Assembly: GCA_020635435.1 (NCBI GenBank)
Contig: JACJZU010000001.1
Coordinates: forward strand, 868,001 to 932,000
Reading direction: 5' to 3'
DNA: 64,000 nucleotides
Origin: Flavobacteriales bacterium
GTDB taxonomy: Bacteria; Bacteroidota; Bacteroidia; NS11-12g; UBA9320
The position numbers were made by a program, and so were the translations under genes. Under the pieces are notes generated by a model, which had not been told where the DNA came from, searched no databases, and saw only the letters and a program-made list of their open reading frames with translations. Of this stretch, positions 43,288 through 52,615 are shown piece after piece. How positions within the stretch are numbered: the stretch's first letter is position 1; each line of letters opens with the position of its first letter.

Positions 43288-44730
43288 TCAACCCGGTTTG
43301 AGGCTTTCATCGACTGAAACGAAGTACATTTCAATCTCCCCTTTTCCCTTCACCTCGATCTTACCCCTTGCTTCAAACTTGAGGTAGGGCACATTCTTCA
43401 CATATTCATAGGTGGCGGCAGAAATATTGACTTTTCCGATTGCTCCGTAGCTTTCCATTCTGCTTGCCGTGTTCACGGTGTCGCCCCAGATATCGTACTG
43501 GAATTTTTTAACGCCAACGATTCCGGCAACTACCGGACCAGTATTGATCCCCAGCCTCATCCGGAACGGAACTTTCAATTGAGCAGAGTGCGATTTGAAG
43601 TCGTTCTGCACATATTCCTGCATTTCTATTCCGGCTAAGATCGCACTCAGTGCCGCACTTTCTTCTGTTCCCTGATCTACGGCTGCCGCTGCCATATAGG
43701 AATCACCGATGGTCTTGATCTTTTCCAGACCATGTTTGGTGATGATCCCGTCGAACACCCTGAAGCATTGGTCCAGATCGGCGACAAGATCCTCCGGGGC
43801 CATCATTTCAGAATAATTTGTAAAATTCACAAAATCGGTGAACAGAATGGTCTCCTCTTCGAGTCGCTTTGCAGAATAATATCCTTTATTCTTGAGCTCC
43901 TCCGCCACATCGTAGGGTAAGATGTTCAGAAGCAATTCGTCGGATTTGTCCTTTTCACGGGCAAGTTCCTGTCGGCTCTGCTCTATATCCCGGGTACGCT
44001 CCTCCACTTTCTTCTCCAATTCCTGATTATAATTCTCGAGCCGGGCATTTGCCTGTTCCAGGCGGTTGTAAAGTCTGAAATTGAAATAAGTGGCCTTGAT
44101 AAATCCTGCCATCACTTCAAAAGTTTCGACATTTTCCGGCATCAGGGGTGGATAGAAAGGAAGTGCTTCTTTTTCCCTTCCGGCAATTAACCAGCCCACG
44201 GTTTGCCCCTGATCCACGATACGGGTTCCGAGAAAAAATGGAAGCTTGATATACGCACTTAGCTTGTCCTGCCATTCATTCCTGCGGGTGGATTTATTGA
44301 CCAATATGCCTTGTTCTCCGGCATTCTCGAAAACAGCTTTTTCTAACGGCCGTGAAAACGCTGCGTTTACCTCATCTTGAGCGTATCCCAGGAACCAGGT
44401 GGGTTTCAAAACTGATTTTTGAGATTCTTCCTTCCAAAATACCACGACCCGATCCATATTCAAAGTCGTAAGGATCAGTTCGAGAGTGGAACTGAAGAAG
44501 TTCTCGATATTGATGGAAGAGCCTATGATCTCGTGGAGTGCCAGTAGTATCTTATAACCAAGGCGTTTCTCTTCCAGATTCCGCTTAAGCAGGATCACCT
44601 CCGAATCGACCTGTACATTGTAGCTGGCGACCTCGTCGGACAATTTACTGTAATATCCAACGGCCCTCTGAAGTTCTGCTATTTGAGCTTCATAGCGATT
44701 CAAGGTTTCCAGAAGTTCTTTATTGTCCAT
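43288..44730 (-). CDS. Class III adenylate cyclase with GAF-like domain and coiled coils
   Basis: A 480-residue cytoplasmic protein: N-terminal coiled coil (NRYEAQIAELQRAV), a GAF-like domain (about 60-210), a second long coil (LEQANARLENYNQELEKKVEERTRD), and a C-terminal cyclase domain. Both metal Asp residues are present (LFTDFVNFT and IGDSYMA), the Lys that reads adenine is in KIKTIGD, and FQYDIWGDTVNTASRM supplies the transition-state Asn/Arg. So it should make cAMP. It lies 6 nt downstream of a FIST gene; the FIST protein is the likely input. Confidence 0.92.
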   Translation of the reverse strand: MDNKELLETLNRYEAQIAELQRAVGYYSKLSDEVASYNVQVDSEVILLKRNLEEKRLGYKILLALHEIIGSSINIENFFSSTLELILTTLNMDRVVVFWKEESQKSVLKPTWFLGYAQDEVNAAFSRPLEKAVFENAGEQGILVNKSTRRNEWQDKLSAYIKLPFFLGTRIVDQGQTVGWLIAGREKEALPFYPPLMPENVETFEVMAGFIKATYFNFRLYNRLEQANARLENYNQELEKKVEERTRDIEQSRQELAREKDKSDELLLNILPYDVAEELKNKGYYSAKRLEEETILFTDFVNFTNYSEMMAPEDLVADLDQCFRVFDGIITKHGLEKIKTIGDSYMAAAAVDQGTEESAALSAILAGIEMQEYVQNDFKSHSAQLKVPFRMRLGINTGPVVAGIVGVKKFQYDIWGDTVNTASRMESYGAIGKVNISAATYEYVKNVPYLKFEARGKIEVKGKGEIEMYFVSVDESLKPG

Positions 44731-44736
44731 TTTGAT

Positions 44737-45945
44737 CTAATCCTTCACACTGAACAAACTAAACACACCCGACCAATCCAAAACCTGCAGATCACCAGCT
44801 ACCTTGGCCAATTCACCGGCTTCGTAGAAACCGAGCACCGGAAATCGATCATTTATGGCTCGCTGAACATACAGCGCATCTTCTTCGTTCTGTTGCGAAT
44901 AAGCAGTTGCTCTACCCGCGCAGTTGAAATACAGGGAAAACAACGGTCTCCTACCCTGGTCTTCTACCTTTCGGACAAGGGTTCTGATCTCCTTTTCGAT
45001 CTTATCCAGGTCGAAACCCCGTCTCATCAATTGGAATTCTGTCCCCTCTGTCATGTCGGATTCCGCCATGATCAAACCCTTTTGCTTGGGATCGATCCCG
45101 ACGCACATCCGGTTTACATATTGTGTATTGTCAAGCACCCACTTATCTCCCAAATTCTTCCCAAGCGTTACGAAGAACTTGATCTTTTGGAGGTCCTCCT
45201 GTACTGCAGGACCTAGAAAATCTATGGCAAAATCCAGTGCCGGTTTTCCGTCGATTTCAAGAATAGCTGCGCCATTGGCCTTTGTGACTGTATGATAAGA
45301 GCTTGCGGGGTAGCATCCCTGAAGCACAATTGTATCCATTTCCACATTTCCCGTGAAAGCCACGGCCATCGCTGCATTATGCGTCATTCGATCTCCAAAC
45401 CATTGCGATGTTGGTTTGAATTTCATATCACCCATCATACGCGCCCCAACTATGTTTGGCCATTTTTCGATCTCACTGCGGGCGCCCTCGAATAGGGGTG
45501 TACCAAAATTCATTTGGAAATATCCTTTTTCTCGATTTACGGCATCGAATAGAAGTATGAAAGCTGCCTCATTGAGATCGGAACGGGCAACCTGATGAAA
45601 CAGGTTCTTTCCGGTCTCATACTCATTCGCAGCGATCCCCTCCTGAAGGTACATATGAATGGTCATGTCGTCGGCTTCCAGAACGCCTACGGCACATTGG
45701 TACCCATCATAGCCGAAGTGGTTATTGGTTATAACCCCGTTTGCAAATCCACCTATGTACGGAACACTGCCTAAAATCGACTTTACACCCTCAAAAAACT
45801 CTTCGGCCAAATGCCTCGACGTACAGAATAAAAAGCATAAGTGGATATGAACACCGGAACAATGGTCCAGTGCTTCCAGTGCTGCTTCTGCTCCAGCTTT
45901 CCGGGAGTCTGTTAGTTCACTAAATCCTACCCCGAATTTGCTCAT
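44737..45945 (-). CDS. FIST-domain sensor protein
   Basis: A 402-residue protein without signal peptide or membrane helix. FIST_N pattern: FLFCTSRHLAEEFFEGVKSILGSVPYIGGFANGVI, then DAVNREKGYFQMN, and a FIST_C part with VGIDPKQKGLIMAESDMTEG and FSLYFNCAGRATAYSQQNEEDA. FIST proteins are proposed intracellular small-molecule (amino-acid-like) sensors attached to signalling outputs; here the output is the next gene, an adenylate cyclase 6 nt downstream. The ligand is unknown. Confidence 0.9.
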   Translation of the reverse strand: MSKFGVGFSELTDSRKAGAEAALEALDHCSGVHIHLCFLFCTSRHLAEEFFEGVKSILGSVPYIGGFANGVITNNHFGYDGYQCAVGVLEADDMTIHMYLQEGIAANEYETGKNLFHQVARSDLNEAAFILLFDAVNREKGYFQMNFGTPLFEGARSEIEKWPNIVGARMMGDMKFKPTSQWFGDRMTHNAAMAVAFTGNVEMDTIVLQGCYPASSYHTVTKANGAAILEIDGKPALDFAIDFLGPAVQEDLQKIKFFVTLGKNLGDKWVLDNTQYVNRMCVGIDPKQKGLIMAESDMTEGTEFQLMRRGFDLDKIEKEIRTLVRKVEDQGRRPLFSLYFNCAGRATAYSQQNEEDALYVQRAINDRFPVLGFYEAGELAKVAGDLQVLDWSGVFSLFSVKD

Positions 45946-45974
45946 ATTTGATCTGAATCCTCCGGAAGTCGGGA

Positions 45975-46550
45975 TCAGTCAATGATCTCAAATGTTGTGG
46001 TTACCTGCAGTGGTAGCTCGATCGTATTCTTGATCGGGGACTTTTTATCGAGAGTTTCCTTTGATTTACGCAATTGTTCGGCTGTTACGCCGTCCTTGCC
46101 CTTGATCTTGACCCGATAATCGAGATTCAAAGGTCCATTCGGTTTTGAACGGTCCAGGCCTAACACGCCGTGAATATCGAAATTAACGTCTACCTCCACT
46201 TCCAGTTGTTCGATCTCCGTACCAAATAGGGCTGCATTTGTAGCGATCCCGGCAGTTAAACAACCACAAAGTGCGCTGGCCAGGTATTCTACCGGGTTCG
46301 GATATTCATCGGTTCCACCCAAAACAGCGGGCTCATCCACGATTACCTTGAACTTTTTGTCTGCCTCTCTGATATTTTGACCATTTGAATGCAGTTCCGA
46401 AACAGTAACCTCTGCCTTGGTACCACCCAACCATTTCGAGCGCGCCCGGAATTGAACATTTGCCACCTTGGGATCTGCCTGGATTGCATCGAGGAGTGAT
46501 TGAATATTATCCAAATTGACCCCATTTCTCATATTTGCTTGTGCTGCCAT
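45975..46550 (-). CDS. OsmC-family protein
   Basis: A 191-residue protein with the OsmC/Ohr fold features: GGTDEYPNPVEYLASALCGCLTAGIATNAALFGTEIEQLEVEV, and the late PIKNTIELPLQVTT. One of the expected Cys residues lies in ALCGC; a second peroxidatic Cys is not clear, so it may be the OsmC/YhfA-like type rather than an active Ohr peroxidase. Divergent from the ferritin-like gene across an 82-bp region with promoters in both directions. Confidence 0.85.
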   Translation of the reverse strand: MAAQANMRNGVNLDNIQSLLDAIQADPKVANVQFRARSKWLGGTKAEVTVSELHSNGQNIREADKKFKVIVDEPAVLGGTDEYPNPVEYLASALCGCLTAGIATNAALFGTEIEQLEVEVDVNFDIHGVLGLDRSKPNGPLNLDYRVKIKGKDGVTAEQLRKSKETLDKKSPIKNTIELPLQVTTTFEIID

Positions 46551-46570
46551 AATATTTTGTTATTTCTTCC

Positions 46571-46618
46571 GAATATAGCCATATTTCCTTTTTGTTCACA
46601 AGAAGATTATTACATTCG
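46571..46618. promoter_or_regulatory. Divergent promoters between osmC-like and ferritin-like genes
   Basis: Plus strand: TTTG (46591-46594), 16 bp, TACATTCG (46611-46618), seven of eight -7 matches, 14 nt before ATG 46633. Minus strand: TTG (46601-46599), 20 bp, TATATTCG (46578-46571), seven of eight. The two overlap, so the genes may be co-regulated. Confidence 0.45.
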
Positions 46619-46632
46619 AATAGAACAGAATT

Positions 46633-48309
46633 ATGGAAATTAAACTTAAACCCGGTTCTCCTGAATATCAGGAACTTCACAAGAGTGCTATTGAGTTGCT
46701 TCGCAGTCTCAATGAAAAGGAAGTGGTGACAAATCTTAAAGATCAATTGTACGGCTTTCTTTGTTCCGCTGCCGAAGTAGAGCACATGTTGGGAATGCAG
46801 TATTTATACACTGCTTTCTCCTTGAAGAAATACCCTGAGGAATTCAGCGATTTCGACCCGAGTCAGGTTCTGGACCGTGGGGTGAACTTAACCCGGATAC
46901 AACAGATCGAGCAGATACGTCGCTGGGAGGCGAGTATCCTCTACGTTTCGAGACAAGAAATGGAACACTTGAACCTGGTTCAGAACCTGATCGCCATTCT
47001 CGGTTACGACCCCTATATGTACCGTCCGAACTTTCCCGTCACGGCTGAGCAGAATCCCTTGAAGGAGCCGATCAACCTCATGCGGTTCTCTAAACATGCC
47101 CTGGAGGTTTTCCGATATTGGGAGAAACCGGATCAGTTGCCACTTCCGAATCCCTTTCTTGCAGATCTTCCGCTGGGGATAAAAAGGCTATCCAGTATTC
47201 GACATCACGCGGGAAGAGCATTTGATGAGGCGCAGGTGATCTTGAAAGCCTGGAGACATCTGATCAATGTCGTTGAAGGAAAGACAGATCAGATCCAGGT
47301 GGACAGCATCGAAGAATTGTATACGATCATCAAGGTGTACTTTTATTTCTTGTTGGAACATGATTTCATTGAAGGTCAGAATCTGAACCGCATCGTGGAA
47401 GAGCATTTTGGCTTTAATCTGACGCTCGATCCAATTGTTGACGGAAAATTTTATGAGTATGTGGAGCAAGTGATCGATCAGATCATTCAGGAAGGAGAAG
47501 GTGTTTGGGGCGTTCCGCCTCCCCTGGATAGTCATTTTATGGTGTTCCAACAAATATTGGACGAGTTGGCGGACATGGAATTAAAGAGCCAGGTTCCTGT
47601 TGAGCCATCCCTGCCATGTGTATTCAACCCAACGATCTCTCATGTTCCCGAATATCACAATGTGCCTGTTGAAAAAGGTCTGATAGCCGATAACGAGAAC
47701 AGTGCATTGTATCATGTGACCAACCCCACAACCCAGGCAGCCATGGAGCTGTACAATCAGGCGTATAACGTATTGATCCAGATGTTGTATGGTTTTTTCA
47801 AATTTTATTCGATCGATTACACGACAGGTATCCGTCCGCCGGTGCCGAATGCTTTTTTCCGAACTTCATTCTATCCGTTCATGACAATGGTCATGCGGCC
47901 TCTCGGCGAGATACTTTGCCGTCTCCCGGCCGATGCGGACTTTGTCCCTGACGGAGGAAAAGTACCGCCGCGTACAGCCGGACCGAATTTCTTCCTGAAT
48001 ATGATTCAAGGTGCTTCATTCAAAACGATCAATGAATCCTTTTCTGATGCCATGGAGATGAGCTACTTCATGGTACAATTCGAGGAAATGTCGCTTAAAT
48101 CGAAGGCGATAGCTGAAATGTGCCGAAAAAACGGATACCATATGGCGAATTATCAGGAACCGGATTCCCGCGACTTTGATACTCGACTTGAATACCTTTC
48201 TGAGAATTTTCATCGCATTTCGGAAAACTTTGAGAATTATTGGAAGGGCAAGATCGATGCCCCGATTCCATCTAAGAATTTCCAAAATTTCTCCAATACC
48301 TACAACTAA
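46633..48309 (+). CDS. Ferritin-like (VioB-type) domain protein
   Basis: A 558-residue protein without signal peptide. Residues 40-215 match the ferritin-like group seen in VioB-type iminophenyl-pyruvate dimer synthases: AAEVEHMLGMQYLYTAF (E48/E50, H51) and SRQEMEHLNLVQNLIAILG (E109/E111, H112), then the RHHAGRAFDEAQ helix, together giving a candidate di-iron site. Residues 250-540 are mostly helical with TGIRPPVPNAFFRTSFYPFMTMVMRPLGE and are not recognised. It precedes an unknown protein after 6 nt. A redox or oxidative coupling role on a small molecule is possible by analogy only. Confidence 0.75.
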   Translation: MEIKLKPGSPEYQELHKSAIELLRSLNEKEVVTNLKDQLYGFLCSAAEVEHMLGMQYLYTAFSLKKYPEEFSDFDPSQVLDRGVNLTRIQQIEQIRRWEASILYVSRQEMEHLNLVQNLIAILGYDPYMYRPNFPVTAEQNPLKEPINLMRFSKHALEVFRYWEKPDQLPLPNPFLADLPLGIKRLSSIRHHAGRAFDEAQVILKAWRHLINVVEGKTDQIQVDSIEELYTIIKVYFYFLLEHDFIEGQNLNRIVEEHFGFNLTLDPIVDGKFYEYVEQVIDQIIQEGEGVWGVPPPLDSHFMVFQQILDELADMELKSQVPVEPSLPCVFNPTISHVPEYHNVPVEKGLIADNENSALYHVTNPTTQAAMELYNQAYNVLIQMLYGFFKFYSIDYTTGIRPPVPNAFFRTSFYPFMTMVMRPLGEILCRLPADADFVPDGGKVPPRTAGPNFFLNMIQGASFKTINESFSDAMEMSYFMVQFEEMSLKSKAIAEMCRKNGYHMANYQEPDSRDFDTRLEYLSENFHRISENFENYWKGKIDAPIPSKNFQNFSNTYN

Positions 48310-48315
48310 TTCAAT

Positions 48316-49374
48316 ATGGCAACTTTAGATATACAATTTGAAGGATTTTGGCAATGTCGGCTTGCAACAGATCCGGATCCGTCCGACGAACAGCGGGGTA
48401 TTTCGGGTTTCACGTATAGCGTGGCGGGTGAGACCTTACTTGAACCTTCTTTTTGGAGTCAGGCTTCCGACATTCGAAAAGAATACGGTTTGAAGAAACC
48501 TGAGTTTCAGGATGCGCTCACAAGCAATAAACAATTTTTGATCACAAACATCCGCGAAGCCTCTCCCGACTACTCCAAATACAATGAGAACGGGATCGGG
48601 ATCAAGGTTACAACGGTAACATTGGATGGTTTCGACCTGCCGGAGCTTACATCGAAACTACAGGGAGGACTGGTTCGATTTGAAGGGCGACCTCAGCAGC
48701 CGAATTGGCCTTGGAAAGGCCCAATATTCGAAGGCAGAAATCAGATCACCTCAGATGGAGATCCGGACCGGTTCACCCTCAATCCATTCGTTCTCTCGAT
48801 TTCGGATCCCTCGGATAGCACCAAATTACTGCAGAGATTCGACCCATTGGACGAACACGATCCGGACAAACAACTCTGGCAGATAAATCCGAACGATCCG
48901 AATTTTGATGAGATCCTTGAAAGACGGCTGCCCAAACAACGATTTGCCTTGAGTAATGAACTTTTAACTCAGGTTGGCATAGACCCTGATAATGTGAGCG
49001 ACCACTTTGTAAACCGTGCGAATTGGCTCAAATCGAAGATCCTTGAAGCAGAGGCAAATAATCAACCTGCGCTGGCAGAAGCTTATAAATCGCGTTATTA
49101 TGCCGTTCAGTTCTTCACTCAATCTACCGGGCCAACTGTTCTTGAGAATCGCTTACTGAGTCGAATTCCCCTGAGGCAGCTATATCATCACACCATCCGG
49201 GGAACGGAGGCCATGCAACCTCAACCAATTGTCGATCAGGCTTTCTTTGGAAATTTGGAAATAGATAGTTCGGCACCATGGGACATTTTGTACTACCTGG
49301 GAGCATTTGACGGTGATCTGATGGCCGGATGGTGCACCGGTACATTGTCCCTGCCCGTGAGACTGAAATCCTAA
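48316..49374 (+). CDS. Unrecognised 352-residue partner of the ferritin-like protein
   Basis: No signal peptide, no membrane helix, no family I recognise. The N-terminal part looks beta-rich (MATLDIQFEGFWQCRLATDPDP, GISGFTYSVAGE), the middle has Asp/Pro-rich loops (DPSDSTKLLQRFDPLDEHDPDK), and the last part is helical, ending with FDGDLMAGWCTGTLSLPV. It follows the ferritin-like gene by 6 nt and is likely its obligate partner. No frameshift or truncation is apparent. The next gene, an outer-membrane barrel, starts only 9 nt downstream. Confidence 0.75.
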   Translation: MATLDIQFEGFWQCRLATDPDPSDEQRGISGFTYSVAGETLLEPSFWSQASDIRKEYGLKKPEFQDALTSNKQFLITNIREASPDYSKYNENGIGIKVTTVTLDGFDLPELTSKLQGGLVRFEGRPQQPNWPWKGPIFEGRNQITSDGDPDRFTLNPFVLSISDPSDSTKLLQRFDPLDEHDPDKQLWQINPNDPNFDEILERRLPKQRFALSNELLTQVGIDPDNVSDHFVNRANWLKSKILEAEANNQPALAEAYKSRYYAVQFFTQSTGPTVLENRLLSRIPLRQLYHHTIRGTEAMQPQPIVDQAFFGNLEIDSSAPWDILYYLGAFDGDLMAGWCTGTLSLPVRLKS

Positions 49375-49383
49375 CCGATCGCA

Positions 49384-50442
49384 TTGAGAATCGTTGCAAT
49401 ACTCCTTGTTTCCCTGTGTGGATCTCTAGTTGTTCAGGCAGGAAACGAAAAGGATACTTCTACACACTACAAACCGTTACATCTTCTGCCGGTACCGGCT
49501 TTTGGGTTTAGTCCTGAAACGCGTACTTACTTTGGCGCTGTGGTTTTGGGCACGATGGATTTTTACAAAGATTCCACACGGGTTTCAAATGCCAAGGCGG
49601 AAGTGAATTATACCTGGAATAAACAGCTCATTCTTGAGGGAGAATGGAATTATTTCACACGTGCCGAAAAATGGTACACCGATGGACTCATACACTATTC
49701 CAGGTATCCGGATCGATATTACGGTATTGGTGTCCATACTGCAGATAGCAATGAATTGCTTTTTGAAAGCAGGAGAAGCAAATTAGAGGTCAGTGCTTTA
49801 AGATCTATCCACAAGCATTGGTTCATTGGTCCGAATTTCCGCTATATCAACTATGGAAATATATCGGCCGATGAGCTAATTCCCTTTCGTGAATTGAAAG
49901 ATGCATCTATGTTCTCGGTGGGATTGGATCTGTATCAGGACAGCAGGAACAATTTACTGAACCCGAAGGAAGGAACCTATTTACGCTCGAAGATCTTGTA
50001 TTGCAATGGCAGCAATGGCCGCTATCAGCAATTTCTGCTTGATGCCCGAGCTTATTTAAAATTACCGGCCCAGGCCGTTCTGGCCAATCGGATGTTACAT
50101 CGATTCAATGGTTCTGCTGTCCCCTATTTTGATATGTCGGTTGCCGGTGGAGATGATTTTGTAAGGGGTTACTTCTACGGACGATTTCGGGATCTGAATC
50201 TTTCAACCCTTCAATCAGAGGCGCGAATACCCCTTTTTTGGCGTTTGGGCTTAACAGTCTTTGGAGGTTACTCCTATCTGTTCAAGCATTCTTTAACTGA
50301 GCAGAATGCAGCAAAATGGAATGCCGGCGGGGGAATTCGAATTCTAATGGACAAAGAACAAGATGTGAATTTGAGGCTCGATTATGCCGGTGGTGAAAAT
50401 GGCCAATCCGGTTTTTATATTGCATTTGGTGAATCGTTTTAA
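49384..50442 (+). CDS. Omp85/BamA-like outer-membrane barrel without POTRA domains
   Basis: A 352-residue protein from a TTG start with a signal peptide (LLVSLCGSLVVQA). There is no room for POTRA domains. The Omp85 barrel features are visible: PVPAFGFSPETRTYFG at the first strand, the lid-loop motif VRGYFYGRFRD preceded by GGDDF, and a closing strand GFYIAFGESF ending in Phe. Such short members of the surface-antigen family insert in the outer membrane; their cargo is unknown. It starts 9 nt after the ferritin-partner gene. Confidence 0.85.
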   Translation: MRIVAILLVSLCGSLVVQAGNEKDTSTHYKPLHLLPVPAFGFSPETRTYFGAVVLGTMDFYKDSTRVSNAKAEVNYTWNKQLILEGEWNYFTRAEKWYTDGLIHYSRYPDRYYGIGVHTADSNELLFESRRSKLEVSALRSIHKHWFIGPNFRYINYGNISADELIPFRELKDASMFSVGLDLYQDSRNNLLNPKEGTYLRSKILYCNGSNGRYQQFLLDARAYLKLPAQAVLANRMLHRFNGSAVPYFDMSVAGGDDFVRGYFYGRFRDLNLSTLQSEARIPLFWRLGLTVFGGYSYLFKHSLTEQNAAKWNAGGGIRILMDKEQDVNLRLDYAGGENGQSGFYIAFGESF

Positions 50443-50457
50443 TGATCGGAAAACCCA

Positions 50458-51072
50458 ATGAAAAGATTAGCACTAATCCTTCTTTTTGCATGCGTATTTA
50501 TTCTAACCACCTTTTTTCTATTTGCCGATTTTGAGGCCTACGTAGAGCATACTTTGAGTGGCGAGCACCCCACACTCATTTATATCTGTCTAAGTGGAAT
50601 CTTCCTATTCAGCGATATCCTGTTCCCTATCCCATCGAGTTTGATTATGCTTCTGAATGGTAAGGTACTTGGAGTTCTAGGTGGGGGATTGTTGTCTTGG
50701 TTTGCCGGATTCACCTCCTCCTGGATCGGCTTCATCCTCGGTCGTAAAAGTTCCAGATATGTTGATCGGTTTTTCAGCGAAGAAGAGATCCGCCAGGGAA
50801 ATGCCTTCTATGAGCGTTACGGCAAAATGTCCGTTGCCCTTTCCCGTGCCCTGCCGGTACTTTCCGAGTCTGTTTCAGTTGTTTCAGGAGTCACGACCAT
50901 GAAAACAACGACTTTTTTGATCTATGCCGGTATTGGGCATTTGATCATATCATTTCTATATGCGTATCTCGGTGCTGTGATACCGGAAGCGAGTGGGCAT
51001 TGGATCACGGTGGTGATCGTAATGTCGACAGTAGTGCTTAGCTGGTTGGTTTCTAAATTATTATGTAAATGA
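50458..51072 (+). CDS. VTT/DedA-family membrane protein
   Basis: A 204-residue protein with an N-terminal anchor and the SNARE-associated (VTT) core: FLFSDILFPIPSSLIMLLNGKVLGVLGG, LSWFAGFTSSWIGFILGR, RYGKMSVALSRALPVLSESVSVVSGVTTM, and two further helices. DedA-type proteins move polyprenyl-phosphate or phospholipid across the inner membrane. The stop overlaps the start of the esterase gene by 4 nt. Confidence 0.88.
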   Translation: MKRLALILLFACVFILTTFFLFADFEAYVEHTLSGEHPTLIYICLSGIFLFSDILFPIPSSLIMLLNGKVLGVLGGGLLSWFAGFTSSWIGFILGRKSSRYVDRFFSEEEIRQGNAFYERYGKMSVALSRALPVLSESVSVVSGVTTMKTTTFLIYAGIGHLIISFLYAYLGAVIPEASGHWITVVIVMSTVVLSWLVSKLLCK

Positions 51073-52580
51073 CCACATATATGTTTAAACACATTTATTT
51101 GCCCTTGCTGGTTCGATTGGCCAGGTTGTCGTTAAGGCCACTTATTCTATGTTTCATTTATCCATTGTTCAATGTAGCGTTGAGTTTTGGCCAGATCAGC
51201 ACCGATACTGTTTACACGATCAAAATCGAACGCGATATCAGCTACGGCAGGGCCGTCGATTTTGCGGGTAATTCGAGAGACCTGACCCTTGATCTGGCCT
51301 ATCCGGTGAATGACAGCCCCCCGGTATGTGGCCGGCCTGTGATCGTCGTATTGCACGGAGGTGCTTTCATGGCCGGGTCAAAATCCGATTCCGACGTTCA
51401 GCGTATGATGTCGGATTTTGCCAAACGGGGTTACGTTGCCCTGGCACCGAATTATCGAAAAGGTATGTTCAATACCGATCGCGATCACAGTTGTGCATTT
51501 AGCCAGCTATTCAACGTAGAATGGAATTGCTTGAACGTTCAAGATACCCTGGAGTGGTATCGCGCATGGTATCGAGCCGTTCAAGATACCCGAGGGGCCA
51601 TAAGGTGGTTAATGCAACGGGGATCGACTTACTCTGCCGATCGATTCAATGTGTACATTTCCGGATTCAGTGCCGGAGGTTTCATCGCGCTGGGTGTGGG
51701 TTATCTGGACCATTCATCGGAGTTGAGACCGGAAATGGGTGACCTGGACGATGCACGCATCCCACATGTAGCCTTTGAAAGCGGATGCATTCAGAAATAC
51801 CAATGGGACACTAGTCGGAATTCCATGCTTTTGGAGAGGCCCGATCTTGGACATTTTTTGGGCGACCTGAATCTTGACGCTCCGGAATACCGAATTCGTG
51901 GTGTGGGGAATTTCTATGGTGCCGTGTTCTACAACTTGTTTGACTCCAGCGCATCGGAAAACATTCCGGCGCTCTACACTTTTCATCAACCCAATGATCT
52001 CATCGTTCCCTACAATGCCGGCCAAAAGGTGTTTCAGGGTTATTCCAATTGTCTGTATTCGATCTGTCAGCGCGGAATTCTGAACGCCCCAAAGGTGTAC
52101 AGTTCTACCTGGATGCGAATGAAAGCACGGGAAGTTGGCCGGAGCGGCAGACCTGCACCTGAAATTTGGTTTGATTCCACAACGAACAGAACAGACTGCC
52201 TCGGACAGATCGCCAATCCATCTTTGGGAGGACACCAGTTGGACAACTATACATTGAGGACGAGAAATATGGCCATGTTCTTTGCAGAACATTACGATAG
52301 CCTATCATGCACTACTGCCCGGATTACGGAAAAAGCACTACCCCAATTGGAAATCTATCCAAACCCTTTTGCAGATAGGTTCTTTTTGAAATTAGATGAT
52401 GATGGTGCAGAGATTCGAGTTTTCGACCTCTTTGGAAGGGAATGTCCTGTTCGTGTTGAACATGACACATCCCAAGAAATCTATTCGATTTCAACGGAGC
52501 GCTTGCTGAGCGGGTTGTACATCATAGAAATCACAAGTAGATCGGGACACCTACGCACAAGGCCTGTGTTCAAACAGTAA
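51069..52580 (+). CDS. Secreted alpha/beta-hydrolase (carboxylesterase) with T9SS type A domain
   Basis: A 503-residue protein. Hydrophobic N-terminal signal region ending near ALSFGQ (about residue 42). The hydrolase carries the oxyanion motif VVLHGGAFMAGS and nucleophile elbow GFSAGG, with LAPNYRKG between them, as in BD-FAE-type esterases; Asp/His appear later (ALYTFHQPNDLIVPYN, GGHQLDNY). From LEIYPNPFADRF the last about 75 residues are a T9SS type A domain. It is likely exported to act on esters of polysaccharides or lipids outside the cell. The start overlaps the VTT gene by 4 nt. Confidence 0.88.
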   Translation: MTTYMFKHIYLPLLVRLARLSLRPLILCFIYPLFNVALSFGQISTDTVYTIKIERDISYGRAVDFAGNSRDLTLDLAYPVNDSPPVCGRPVIVVLHGGAFMAGSKSDSDVQRMMSDFAKRGYVALAPNYRKGMFNTDRDHSCAFSQLFNVEWNCLNVQDTLEWYRAWYRAVQDTRGAIRWLMQRGSTYSADRFNVYISGFSAGGFIALGVGYLDHSSELRPEMGDLDDARIPHVAFESGCIQKYQWDTSRNSMLLERPDLGHFLGDLNLDAPEYRIRGVGNFYGAVFYNLFDSSASENIPALYTFHQPNDLIVPYNAGQKVFQGYSNCLYSICQRGILNAPKVYSSTWMRMKAREVGRSGRPAPEIWFDSTTNRTDCLGQIANPSLGGHQLDNYTLRTRNMAMFFAEHYDSLSCTTARITEKALPQLEIYPNPFADRFFLKLDDDGAEIRVFDLFGRECPVRVEHDTSQEIYSISTERLLSGLYIIEITSRSGHLRTRPVFKQ

Positions 52581-52615
52581 ATCTGATGATCAGCCTTTAT
52601 GGAGACTGGAAACTC

